Program-made: the position numbers and the translations under genes | Part shown: positions 25,371 through 33,567 of the stretch, piece after piece | How positions within the stretch are numbered: the first letter of the stretch is position 1 | Layout: the number at the start of each line of letters is the position of its first letter | The notes under the pieces: generated by a model | What the model was told of the DNA's origin: nothing | Database searches by the model: none | The model's input: only the letters and a program-made list of their open reading frames with translations | From: Catenovulum agarivorans DS-2 | GTDB taxonomy: Bacteria > Pseudomonadota > Gammaproteobacteria > Enterobacterales > Alteromonadaceae | Reading direction: 5' to 3' | Assembly: GCF_000568405.1 (NCBI RefSeq) | Contig: NZ_ARZY01000008.1 | Location: forward strand, 61,753 to 125,752 | Length of the DNA stretch: 64,000 bases

Positions 25371-25922
25371 ATGCACATCACAGAATTCAGGATGAATAAA
25401 TTTAGAATTGGCTTAAGGTATATATTTTTTATAGGCGTGTTGATTTGTCTGTTCTACGTTGGTTACTTTACAAGCATCACGCACACATACGTATCCACTG
25501 TTTTTGGCTCAGATCTGTGGATGTTACTAGCAAATCACACAATTGGACTCGACAATTACTATAGCTATACGTCAGCTGTAGAAAAAACATTTGGCTTTAA
25601 TACATACTTTATTTTTCTGAATCTAAAAAATAGTGTTTTTTCTGGGATCTTTCTTGGGCTCTGCAGTGGCTTTCTAATCAAAAATGAATGGTTTTTAAGG
25701 CTGTTTGTTTTGTCTCTGGTGTGTCCAATCATCGGCATGTATGTGTATCTTGAGCCGACACAAGATGTAAACCTGCTTCCTGTATTCGAATTAGCTGAAT
25801 TGCGTTTCAAAGAGATCTCTAGGCAAATTGCACATCTTGTTGTTTTGTTGCCATTTGTGTTAATGGGTCACAAGTTAAGGCAAATATATATGCTAAACAA
25901 AACTAAACAGAAGGACGAATAA
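25371..25922 (+). CDS. Membrane protein of unknown function
   Basis: About 183 residues with four or so hydrophobic segments: YIFFIGVLICLFYVGYF, a central SGIFLGLCSGFLI, FVLSLVCPIIGMYVYL and AHLVVLLPFVLMG. A basic tail follows. No family was recognised. Possible starts are ATG at 25371 or 25392; neither has a convincing Shine-Dalgarno sequence. It lies between two toxin-antitoxin modules, in a region that looks accessory. Confidence 0.6.
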   Translation: MHITEFRMNKFRIGLRYIFFIGVLICLFYVGYFTSITHTYVSTVFGSDLWMLLANHTIGLDNYYSYTSAVEKTFGFNTYFIFLNLKNSVFSGIFLGLCSGFLIKNEWFLRLFVLSLVCPIIGMYVYLEPTQDVNLLPVFELAELRFKEISRQIAHLVVLLPFVLMGHKLRQIYMLNKTKQKDE

Positions 25923-26004
25923 AGTTTGGCTTGTTGCCACTAATACTAGCCAAGATTTTATGTGCCTTCGAAGAAAGCGTTTTACTTAAGGGTTAAGGAA
26001 ATTT

Positions 26005-26538
26005 ATGTCGCTAAAATCAAACTTTGAGTTGTTGGCGGATTACAATCAGTGGATGAATCAAAATATTTATCTGGCCGTATCAAATCTCAGTACTGATGAA
26101 TTGGCGAAAGATCGTGGTGCGTTTTTTGGCTCTATTATTGGTACGTTAAACCATATTCTTGTTGGTGACATTATCTGGCTTAAGCGATTTTCCGAGCATC
26201 CATCAAATTTTAAATCACTTGATTATGTTCGGTCTTTGGAAAAGCCACAGTCGCTAAATACTATGTTGCACCATGAGATTATGCCGCTTGAACATACGCG
26301 CAGCAAAATAGATTCGGTAATTAAAGAGTTTGCAAGTGAGTTGTGTGAGCAAACTTTGTCGTCGAATTTAACCTATAAAAATTCGCAAGGTCAGGTGTTT
26401 AGTAAAAACTTTGGATATCTTCTGCAGCATTTGTTTAACCATCAAACCCATCATCGTGGGCAAGTTTCGACGCTTTTAAATCAATTAGGTATAGATCTTG
26501 GTGTAACAGATCTAGTTGTGAGAATTCCAGATGAGTAA
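26005..26538 (+). CDS. DinB-family protein
   Basis: 177 residues of the DinB/YfiT four-helix-bundle superfamily. The three metal-binding histidine positions are visible: NHILVGDIIWLKRF near the start and HLFNHQTHHRGQVSTLL near the end. Members are thiol-dependent transferases or detoxification enzymes, but the substrate here is unknown. AAGGAAA precedes the ATG. It converges on the ParE toxin gene with only 14 bases between stops. Confidence 0.85.
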   Translation: MSLKSNFELLADYNQWMNQNIYLAVSNLSTDELAKDRGAFFGSIIGTLNHILVGDIIWLKRFSEHPSNFKSLDYVRSLEKPQSLNTMLHHEIMPLEHTRSKIDSVIKEFASELCEQTLSSNLTYKNSQGQVFSKNFGYLLQHLFNHQTHHRGQVSTLLNQLGIDLGVTDLVVRIPDE

Positions 26539-26552
26539 AATGGCAACAAATT

Positions 26553-26858
26553 TTAGCCCTGCGCACCTAAAATTGGATTCACATCCATGCTGTTGTGCAA
26601 AATTCTAATTATCTGAATTTGTTGGTTTTCGAGCTGTTTGTAGAATATGACATGGCGACCTTGTGAGAACTTTCTATATCCTTGTCTTATTTGATCACAA
26701 GCTTTTCCTATGTTTGGGTTTTCAGCTAAAAGCCAGAATGCATCATCGAATTGTTTAATATAAATGTTACGTTGTTCTTTACCCCAACGGCGTTGAGTAT
26801 AAACAGCGATTTCTTTTAAATCATTGCGAGCTTTGAGGGTTAGCTGAAACGATTTCAT
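26553..26858 (-). CDS. parE: ParE-family toxin
   Basis: 101-residue RelE/ParE-superfamily toxin. The start FQLTLKARNDLKEIAVYTQRRWGKEQRNIYIKQ and the segments NPNIGKACDQIRQGYRKFSQGRHVIFYK and IQIIRILHNSMD are typical of ParE, which poisons DNA gyrase. It overlaps its antitoxin by four bases (ATGA). The toxin is intact by length. Confidence 0.92.
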   Translation of the reverse strand: MKSFQLTLKARNDLKEIAVYTQRRWGKEQRNIYIKQFDDAFWLLAENPNIGKACDQIRQGYRKFSQGRHVIFYKQLENQQIQIIRILHNSMDVNPILGAQG

Positions 26859-27097
26859 TTACTTGGCTGGTTATCTAATTCCTCTAAGAATGCGTCAAGT
26901 TCATAATCAGCTGTGCCACTTTCTTCACCTTCAACCAAAAGTTGGCGTAATGTATTTAATTTGGTTTCTTGTGTTTCGAGTAAGCGTAATGCTGAGCGAA
27001 TCACTTCACTTGCAGAACCATAACGACCGCTTTGAATTTGTGTGGCGATAAAACCATCAAAATGGTCACCTAAAGTGATGCTTGTATTTTTAGCCAT
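26855..27097 (-). CDS. parD: ParD-family antitoxin
   Basis: 80-residue ribbon-helix-helix antitoxin. The N-terminal DNA-binding part is KNTSITLGDHFDGFIATQIQSGRYGSASEVIRSALRLLE; the C-terminal acidic tail (EGEESGTADYELDAFLEELD) binds ParE. It is first in the operon, as is usual for ParD. Confidence 0.93.
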   Translation of the reverse strand: MAKNTSITLGDHFDGFIATQIQSGRYGSASEVIRSALRLLETQETKLNTLRQLLVEGEESGTADYELDAFLEELDNQPSK

Positions 27098-27108
27098 AAT
27101 TCTACTCC

Positions 27109-27137
27109 AATACCAATATATACCTAATTATGGTATT
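27109..27137 (-). promoter_or_regulatory. Candidate ParD operator
   Basis: Inverted repeat AATACCA..TGGTATT with an extra TATACC between the halves, starting 12 bases before the parD ATG. ParD-type ribbon-helix-helix proteins autorepress through such short palindromes. Inferred from position and symmetry. Confidence 0.45.
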
Positions 27138-27208
27138 TCTGTTCTTGTAGTCAAGGAGCTGGTTGGCCAATCGCTTTAGATATTTGCGGTAAAAAGTGTT
27201 GAGTAAGA

Positions 27209-27234
27209 TTAGGCCAGCAATTCAGCTGGCCTAA
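27209..27234. terminator. Perfect hairpin downstream of the polysaccharide lyase
   Basis: TTAGGCCAGC and GCTGGCCTAA form a perfect 10-bp stem around AATTCA, 34 bases beyond the lyase stop on the minus strand. The T tract that follows is weak, so termination may be Rho-assisted or the hairpin may protect the mRNA end. Confidence 0.65.
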
Positions 27235-27267
27235 AGATTGGGGGGGTACAGTAAAACTAAATTTTGT

Positions 27268-28869
27268 TTAGTGATTACTGCTATAGCTCACATTGGTCAC
27301 AGTTGCTTTTGACGTGGTAATACCAAACTGTTCAAAACATTCTGCCCATGAGTCTGAATCACCACGCGTACCACATTCTTCTCGAGTATATGGGTCTTGC
27401 GACTGCATATAGTTACCAAACTTAAAGTAGCTTGCATCGTCGTCTTCAACTTGCATGCTTAGCGAGTTACCACATGCGCTGACTGTCATGGTGCCATAGT
27501 TGTTTTGGTAAGTCATGCTGAATGAATCGCCGCTTTCTATGGTACATAAAGACTTTTTAACTTCCTTTCCATCTGTACCACGTAAACGCACATAAACATC
27601 AAATACCCCGTTGTTGGCAACACTATCACCAAAGCCAGATTCGCTAGAGTCAGCCACAAAAACTTTCATCAAAGTAGAAATGGTTGAACCATGGGTTTGT
27701 GCCACTATGGTTTTAGCACCATTAGATAAGTCCATTTTGTAAGTTGCAGCAAACGACTCATTGGTATCGTAAATTGATTTACGTTCACTCTTTTTAATCT
27801 TGTACTCATGGCGCCAGCCGCCGCCACCAGAGGTGGTATATTTAGTTTCTAAAGGTACAAATTCTAAGGTTTTGCTATTAACCAGTGGGTGAGGGTTGTC
27901 GCCTTCTAAATCAAATAATGATCCATCGGTTATAATTGCGGGAATATCTGTTGTACCACCTGAGTCACCAGAACTGTTGCCGTATAACTTAACTTCGGTG
28001 ATATTCATCCAGTTACTACCAGCGCTGTTAGACTGCGCTTTTACACGAACTTGACGCGCATTGATGTCGGTAACATCGTACATTTCTATGCCTGTGGTGT
28101 TGCCAGAGCTAACTGCGTCATGAATTTTTGTCCATGTGCCACTGGTGCCTGGGCGAGCATAAATTTCAAATGTATGGGTGCGAGAATCACCTTGGCCCCA
28201 AGCAATACCAACTTCTTTAACTTCTTTGGCTTCGTCTAATTGCAATGTCAAATTAACTGCATTGCCGCCAGCTTGTGCCGCCCAGCGTGAAGACCATGCT
28301 GTGCTGTTATCAATGGCTTTTGCTGGTGGGTAGCTGCTGTGGCTAGTGCCATCATCAAATACTGTGTTTACTTGCAATTCACCATCGGCAGAGTTGCCGC
28401 CTGTGCCATATAATTCAACTTCCTTGATATTGGTCCAGCTTGAGCCTGCACTGTTTTCAAAGGTTTTTATTCGCACTTGGCGCGCCTCGATATCATCAAT
28501 ATCGTAAACTTCTATGCTTGAAGTGGTACCTGAGCTAACACTGTCATACACTTTAGTCCAAGCGCCGCTGGTTGCTGCGCGAGCCCAAATTTCAAAGGTA
28601 TGGGTTTGATCGCCACCTTTACCCCAAGAAACGCCCACTTCAGTGACAGTTTGCACTGAATCTAAATTAAGTTGTAAGTTAACTGGTGAGCCAGACGCGG
28701 CCCAGCGTGATGCCCAAGCTAAGCTTCCATCAATTACGTTAGATGCTGGGTAGCTTGCGTGGCTGCTGCCCCAATCTTCTGCGCTATCTATGTTTAAAGT
28801 ATTTGCATGTGAGTATGTTGTTGCGGTTAATGCGAGTGCTGCCAAAGTTAGGCTTTTGGATATTTTCAT
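27268..28869 (-). CDS. Secreted PL7-superfamily polysaccharide lyase with two CBM32 modules
   Basis: 533 residues, signal peptide to about residue 22 (YSHA-NT). Two F5/8 type C (CBM32) carbohydrate-binding modules occupy about 24-155 and 165-298; they are close copies (WASRWAASG / WSSRWAAQAGG; SSWTNIKEVELYG / SNWMNITEVKLYG). A Gly/Ser linker leads to an Alginate_lyase2 (PL7)-type domain at 310-533 with KKSERKS (R363), VAQTHGS (Q391, H393) and YFKFGNYMQ (Y481-Y487), matching the PL7 catalytic Arg/Gln/His/Tyr set. The substrate is probably alginate or a related uronan; the QTH in place of the commoner QIH leaves this open. It likely acts outside the cell. Confidence 0.85.
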   Translation of the reverse strand: MKISKSLTLAALALTATTYSHANTLNIDSAEDWGSSHASYPASNVIDGSLAWASRWAASGSPVNLQLNLDSVQTVTEVGVSWGKGGDQTHTFEIWARAATSGAWTKVYDSVSSGTTSSIEVYDIDDIEARQVRIKTFENSAGSSWTNIKEVELYGTGGNSADGELQVNTVFDDGTSHSSYPPAKAIDNSTAWSSRWAAQAGGNAVNLTLQLDEAKEVKEVGIAWGQGDSRTHTFEIYARPGTSGTWTKIHDAVSSGNTTGIEMYDVTDINARQVRVKAQSNSAGSNWMNITEVKLYGNSSGDSGGTTDIPAIITDGSLFDLEGDNPHPLVNSKTLEFVPLETKYTTSGGGGWRHEYKIKKSERKSIYDTNESFAATYKMDLSNGAKTIVAQTHGSTISTLMKVFVADSSESGFGDSVANNGVFDVYVRLRGTDGKEVKKSLCTIESGDSFSMTYQNNYGTMTVSACGNSLSMQVEDDDASYFKFGNYMQSQDPYTREECGTRGDSDSWAECFEQFGITTSKATVTNVSYSSNH

Positions 28870-29165
28870 GTGTGTGAGTTCCGAAAATGTTAATTGCTTA
28901 CTACAACTACTACTGTTTCGAGTAGAGAGACCGATAGATCTCCATTTTCAAATTGTAAGACACTTTGCCTTGCAATTTGTAAGTCGAAAATTAACACTAT
29001 AAAAACATTTGATCAATAATTGTTTGTCATTTTGTTTTGTTTGTATGTTTTTTGATTTTAATTTAACTTTATGTTGATTTTTTAAAGGCGCACTAGTTTG
29101 TAAGGGGCTGAGGTCACAACGATTATTTTTCTTTGTTGATTATTGTAAGACAATTTAGCTGCCTA
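28870..29165. other. Lyase upstream region with palindrome and repeated 10-mer
   Basis: 296 AT-rich bases upstream of the minus-strand lyase. CAAATTG and CAATTTG flank 16-17 bases at 28949-28979. The 10-mer TTGTAAGACA occurs at 28953 and again at 29143. These are candidate regulator sites; no regulator gene is adjacent. Confidence 0.4.
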
Positions 29166-30014
29166 TCATTGGCATGTAATAGTTTGCCAATTTTTGGTTT
29201 TGTCTAGGTAAAAGCCGACAGCTTGGTAGGCTTGTTTGATTTTGCCGTTATGGTTTAGGATTGATAAACCTTTGTTAAGTGCTTCAGCTAGGTGCTTTCC
29301 TTGCGGATGTTGGCGTGAAACCAAAAAGTGTAGTGAATCATCAAACACCACTTTAAAATTTTTGATTGGTTTTAATTTTACGCCGTGGTGAGCTTGCGCT
29401 AGATCGGGATGCATTGAAAAGGTTGTTAATAAATAGTCGGCTCGACCTGCAGCTATCATACGAAACATTTGTGGAAAAGAAGTCGCAGTTATAATTGGGC
29501 TGCCTATACATTTATGTGCCTTAATGTCATTTAGCCAAGTTTGATTGGTAACCCCAATGAGTTGTTTAATGCTAGCCAATTGAGTTAAATCTTGCTGTGC
29601 TTTATTTGCCGCGATTACGTACAGTCCCTTTTCAAATTGACCTTTAGCAACGAGCGGTTGTGACTGGTAGCTAACTTCATTGTTATACTGGTGCGACCAA
29701 AAGGTTAATCCTGCGGAAACAATATTGCCTTTGTTAATTTCTAGGTGCAGCCTGTGTTGAATTGGGTAAGGTTTTATTTTAACTACTGGGCGAAAACCAG
29801 CAGCCACCAGGGCTTGGCAAAAGATTAAACTTTCCATCGCCACTTGATTATTATTTTGATAATAATCTTGGTTGTCTTCACAAGGTGTCGCAAATATTTT
29901 TTGCACAGCCGCAATATGCTCACCATAGTGGCCTAAAGTCAGCTCAATGGTTTTTGCGTTGGCGCTTATACAACAACTAAGCAAGAACAACAGTAAAATT
30001 AAAGGTTGCAACAA
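29166..30014 (-). CDS. Orphan periplasmic binding-like protein
   Basis: 282 residues with a signal peptide (cleavage near ANA-KT, about residue 20). The sequence fits an ABC-type family 3 binding fold (FCQALVAAGFRPVVKIKPYPIQHRL, AAGRADYLLTTFSMHP, LNKGLSILNHNGKIKQAYQAVGFY). No transporter genes are adjacent. It is only distantly like the two paralogues at 21381 and 36699. Cysteines in TPCEDN and the terminal ITCQ could form a disulfide. Ligand unknown. Confidence 0.75.
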   Translation of the reverse strand: MLQPLILLLFLLSCCISANAKTIELTLGHYGEHIAAVQKIFATPCEDNQDYYQNNNQVAMESLIFCQALVAAGFRPVVKIKPYPIQHRLHLEINKGNIVSAGLTFWSHQYNNEVSYQSQPLVAKGQFEKGLYVIAANKAQQDLTQLASIKQLIGVTNQTWLNDIKAHKCIGSPIITATSFPQMFRMIAAGRADYLLTTFSMHPDLAQAHHGVKLKPIKNFKVVFDDSLHFLVSRQHPQGKHLAEALNKGLSILNHNGKIKQAYQAVGFYLDKTKNWQTITCQ

Positions 30015-30114
30015 AACAAATAACTTGTACTGATAAGTCTACTAATTGATTAAGCATGTGCTATAAATGCAGTAAACTCAAGACTGTATTGAACTAAATA
30101 AAAAGGAACTAGCA

Positions 30115-30537
30115 ATGTCGGATGCTCAAACTGCCCAACCAGATTTGAATAAACAAGCCAAACCGCTAATTGATAAATTACCTGACGAATTAAACTGGCA
30201 GCAAGACAATAGGTTTAACGCCTTGATGGCTGAAGTGCCTAAACCTTTATTTGAAATTATTTTGCCTTGGCTAGAAGCTGAATTTGAACATAAGTGGGAC
30301 AGAGACAATATTAAAAAAGCGCCAGATTTAGTTAAGTTGGGCGCAGGTATGTTCGCCAAAATGGAAAAAGATCAGTTTTTATTTAGTGGTATAGATATAG
30401 ACGAAAAACTTATGTTAGCTTGGTGGCCATGGGGGCCAGGTGCACCAGCCAGTTTACGTATTTTTATTGCGCAAGATCCTGAAGATATCAAACAGCCTGG
30501 CGTGTTTTCTAAAATCAAGTCTTTGATTTTTGGATAA
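30115..30537 (+). CDS. Uncharacterised soluble protein, 140 residues
   Basis: Acidic, cytoplasmic-looking protein without signal or membrane helices. A helical N-terminal half (PLIDKLPDELNWQQDNRFNALMAEVPKPLFEIILPWLE) is followed by a tryptophan/proline-rich patch WWPWGPGAP and a basic C-terminus. AAAAGGAAC lies before the ATG. Family not recognised. It stands alone between the minus-strand binding protein and dsbD. Confidence 0.65.
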   Translation: MSDAQTAQPDLNKQAKPLIDKLPDELNWQQDNRFNALMAEVPKPLFEIILPWLEAEFEHKWDRDNIKKAPDLVKLGAGMFAKMEKDQFLFSGIDIDEKLMLAWWPWGPGAPASLRIFIAQDPEDIKQPGVFSKIKSLIFG

Positions 30538-30609
30538 TTGAAATTATTTGGTTGTGTCTAAGGTCTTAGTGTACACATTAATAAATTAAAGCCAGTTGGG
30601 AGTTTATCT

Positions 30610-32352
30610 GTGCGTAGTATTCAGCTTGTATTATTGTGGTTATTGTTTTCTACATCTGCTTGGGCGTTTAATTTTTCTGAATTGCAGCAGGAAGACGAGT
30701 TTTTACCCGTTGAGCAAGCATTTCAATTTGATTTTAATCAGCAGGGCAACCAGCTATCGCTAACTTGGCAGATTGCAGATGGCTACTACCTTTACAAAGA
30801 TAAAACTCGTGCAAAAGCGGACAAACAAGAAATAACCATAAGCTTTGTTCAACAAGGCAAAGAAAAACACGATGAATATTTTGGTTTAGTGACTGTATTT
30901 CGTGACCAACTCGAAGCCAAACTTGACTTATCCGGCGTGCAAACGGATACCCTGTTAGTGACATATCAAGGCTGTGCCGATGCGGGGTTATGTTATCCGC
31001 CGGTATTAAAAGAAATCCCCTTGTTGGCAATTGCCAGCGTGAGCGACGGTGGTGAACCAGCGCAAGACTCTGTGCAAACAATACAAACACCTTCAAAAAA
31101 TTCTGCAAATGCTTCATCTGGATTGTTGGGGTATTTTGACCAAAGCAGTGTCTGGTTAACTTTATTAAGCTTTTTTGTTTTAGGTTTAGGTTTGTCACTC
31201 ACACCTTGTGTGCTGCCTATGGTGCCAATTTTAAGCTCGATTATTAGCAGTCAAAAATCTACTCATGTAAAAAGTAGCTTAGTTTTGTCGTTATTTTATG
31301 TGTTGGGCATGGCGACTTTTTATACTTTAAGCGGTGTATTAGTTGGCTTTTTTGGTGCGCAGTTTAATGTGCAGCTATATTTGCAAGCGCCTGGGTTAGC
31401 CATATCTTTTGCGGTTATTTTTGTTTTGCTTGCTTTGTCTATGTTTGGTTTATACGAGCTACAGTTGCCTGCTTCTTGGCAAAGTAAATTGCAGCAAACA
31501 GGGCAAAATAAAAAAGGTTTAATTGCGACTTATATTGCAGGTGGGGTGTCGGCTTTGGCGCTATCACCTTGTGTGTCTGCACCGCTTGCTAGTGCATTAG
31601 TGTATATCTCAACCACGGGCGATGCGGTTTTAGGTGGTAGCGCTTTGTTGGTGATGAGTTTGGGCATGGGATTACCCTTATTATTGGTCGGCGCTGGTTT
31701 AGGTGGTTGGTTGCCACAAACGGGTGGTTGGATGATCCGCGTTAAACAATTGTTTGGTGTGATCATGCTCGGTATGGCTATTTGGGTGGTGGAGCGTTTA
31801 TTACCATCTATTGTTAGTGCAGCTTTATACTCTTTATTGTTGGTGTGGGCAGCTGTGCATTTAGGTTTATTGCAAACAGACAAAACAGCAAAAGCAAAAA
31901 ACACCCAGTTTTTCGCTTGGGTATTGTTGTTGGCTGGTGTCTTCTATTTTTACCACAACTATCAACAAACTTATGCGGTTAGCTCGGGGGCTGCACCGGC
32001 ACAACATGCATCTGTATTTAAACGTGTGCAGTCGGTTGCAGAGCTGGAAGCTTTATTGGTTAATTCTGACGGTAAAAAATCTATCGTCGATTTATACGCA
32101 GATTGGTGCGTGAGTTGTTTAGTGATAGAAGATGAGGTATTCGCCAAATTAAACCCAGCAGATTATCCAGACTATCAATTTTTGCAGTTAGACCTAACTG
32201 AAATGACCCAAGCAAAGCAAAGCTTTTTAAGCCAACATAATTTATTTGGCCCACCAGCGTTGTTGGCTTTTGCGGCAGGTGAAAGTCAAACTGCTGAATT
32301 TGTTTATCAAGCTGAGTTTAATTTACAGCAGTTTGAGGGGTGGTTTAAATAA
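30610..32352 (+). CDS. dsbD: Thiol:disulfide interchange protein DsbD
   Basis: Inner-membrane reductant shuttle carrying electrons from cytoplasmic thioredoxin to periplasmic DsbC/DsbG and cytochrome maturation; 580 residues. Signal peptide to about 19; periplasmic alpha domain with C122/C128 (GCADAGLC); eight-helix core with LTPCVLPMVPILSS and LSPCVSAPLASALVY cysteines; C-terminal thioredoxin-like domain with active WC500VSC503. Start is GTG at 30610 after TTGGGAG. All three cysteine pairs are intact. Confidence 0.95.
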   Translation: MRSIQLVLLWLLFSTSAWAFNFSELQQEDEFLPVEQAFQFDFNQQGNQLSLTWQIADGYYLYKDKTRAKADKQEITISFVQQGKEKHDEYFGLVTVFRDQLEAKLDLSGVQTDTLLVTYQGCADAGLCYPPVLKEIPLLAIASVSDGGEPAQDSVQTIQTPSKNSANASSGLLGYFDQSSVWLTLLSFFVLGLGLSLTPCVLPMVPILSSIISSQKSTHVKSSLVLSLFYVLGMATFYTLSGVLVGFFGAQFNVQLYLQAPGLAISFAVIFVLLALSMFGLYELQLPASWQSKLQQTGQNKKGLIATYIAGGVSALALSPCVSAPLASALVYISTTGDAVLGGSALLVMSLGMGLPLLLVGAGLGGWLPQTGGWMIRVKQLFGVIMLGMAIWVVERLLPSIVSAALYSLLLVWAAVHLGLLQTDKTAKAKNTQFFAWVLLLAGVFYFYHNYQQTYAVSSGAAPAQHASVFKRVQSVAELEALLVNSDGKKSIVDLYADWCVSCLVIEDEVFAKLNPADYPDYQFLQLDLTEMTQAKQSFLSQHNLFGPPALLAFAAGESQTAEFVYQAEFNLQQFEGWFK

Positions 32353-32367
32353 TATTTAACTTCTGTG

Positions 32368-32610
32368 TTAATCACAACCCAAACGTGCACAATCCTCTTT
32401 GACCCAAGGCCTGCAATTAGTGATGTCAATTATAGCTACAACTTGGCCTGCTGGATCTTCTTGACCAGGCGTGTTTAACCAGATGTTATTTTGCACCAAA
32501 GCAACATTTAACATTGGCAATTTATCTGGACGCCAAGAGCGGATCTCCAGTTGTTTGGTTTGATCAACTATCTTGTTTCCCCAAGGACTGACAATGGATA
32601 ATGCTAGCAT
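32368..32610 (-). CDS. Short ASCH (PUA-like) domain protein
   Basis: 80 residues with the ASCH signature: LSIVSPWGNKIVDQTKQLEIRSWRPDKLPM near the start, then GQVVAIIDITNCRPW. ASCH domains bind RNA or modified nucleotides; function here unknown. It ends at RLGCD, shorter than typical members (usually above 100 residues), so it may be a C-terminally truncated copy. It converges on dsbD with 15 bases between stops. Confidence 0.65.
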   Translation of the reverse strand: MLALSIVSPWGNKIVDQTKQLEIRSWRPDKLPMLNVALVQNNIWLNTPGQEDPAGQVVAIIDITNCRPWVKEDCARLGCD

Positions 32611-32683
32611 GGTATTTCCTTTAATCTATTCTTGGATTTACTAATTTATCAAAAAACGATAGCGCGTACTGAGCGGCTTTAAA

Positions 32684-32751
32684 GCATATTCGAATTGCTA
32701 ATTTTCTAGTATTTTATATAGCGTTTTTAGAAAATTATGCTTCGAATGTGC
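32684..32751 (+). repeat. Internally deleted type C palindromic repeat
   Basis: Arms CATATTCGAATTGCTAATTTTCTAG and TTTTTAGAAAATTATGCTTCGAATGTG pair and match type C arms. The internal hairpin and most of the core are missing, leaving a 68-bp element with ATATAGCG in the centre. The flank TGCTGTTTGGCAGAG also matches the TGCGTCGTGGCAGAG after the 13.4-kb copy. Confidence 0.65.
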
Positions 32752-32775
32752 TGTTTGGCAGAGGATAAGCAGTAA

Positions 32776-33285
32776 TCAATACCCAGCCAGTTCTTCCTTA
32801 TCAAACGACTCTTTTTTAAGCTCTACACGTTTGTTGCGCGCTTGTGCTTCTAACTCGGTTTGCCATTTCGACAATTCTTCCATGGTAATGGTGTTGTCAT
32901 CTAACAACCACAAGCGGCGACAGCCTTGGTAATAAAAATACATAATTTGCATGGCTTTTACATCACCATCTTCCACGGCTTTATTTAGTTTAGCGCGTTT
33001 GCGGGTTATATAATTAAGCTGTTGTTTTAACCGCCAAACATAATACACCTCATACATATAAGGGTGAGTTTTATATTTGTTTAAAGTTACACCAATCACA
33101 ATACAGCCAACAATTACACCTAATAAGTTCCAGTGAAAATGGCTGCCATCGGCGTCAGGAAAAAGCTGAATTAAAACTTGCGCTATGCCCAAACTTAAAG
33201 CAGTTAAAGCAACTACACATGCAATAATAATGCGATTCAGGTGTTGGCGATAAATATCTTTGTCTATAGATTCAAAAGTAAACAT
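32776..33285 (-). CDS. DUF3087 inner-membrane protein
   Basis: 169 residues of the DUF3087 family, known mainly from marine gammaproteobacteria. The N-terminal IDKDIYRQHLNRIIIACVVALTALSLGIAQVLIQLF holds the first membrane helix; a second is WNLLGVIVGCIVIGVTL. A basic cytoplasmic tail with YVWRLKQQLNYITRKRAKLNKAV and an acidic C-terminus follows. Function unknown. Confidence 0.82.
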   Translation of the reverse strand: MFTFESIDKDIYRQHLNRIIIACVVALTALSLGIAQVLIQLFPDADGSHFHWNLLGVIVGCIVIGVTLNKYKTHPYMYEVYYVWRLKQQLNYITRKRAKLNKAVEDGDVKAMQIMYFYYQGCRRLWLLDDNTITMEELSKWQTELEAQARNKRVELKKESFDKEELAGY

Positions 33286-33328
33286 GTGGCAAATACTACA
33301 AAATCAATTTGGCGCATAGTATACCTAA

Positions 33329-33463
33329 TTAACCTGAACTCTGGATAACAACTTGCTTTCTAGAGGCTATTTATCCTTATCACTATCTCTCTAGAATGAC
33401 TACCATAAACTCAGTTGTTAATAACAATCGGTTAGCTAACTTGTTATCCAAAGTTCAGGTTAA
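33329..33463. mobile_element. MITE-like inverted-repeat element, 135 bp
   Basis: Terminal inverted repeats TTAACCTGAACTCTGGATAA and TTATCCAAAGTTCAGGTTAA, each extended by CAACTTG/AACTTG, bound a 135-bp non-coding segment with one mismatch in the first 20 bases. Inside, TTCTAGAG and CTCTAGAA form a second inverted repeat. No transposase is nearby and no clear target duplication is seen, so the MITE label is provisional. It lies between DUF3087 and ubiE. Confidence 0.6.
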
Positions 33464-33567
33464 ATTTCTTTGATATGGCGTAGTTGGAAGTAAAAACTAA
33501 ATTCACCTTAAGCAGCAAAATCAGGTACACTAATGGCAATTTTTGCCAGCCAATTCAGTATAGATTT

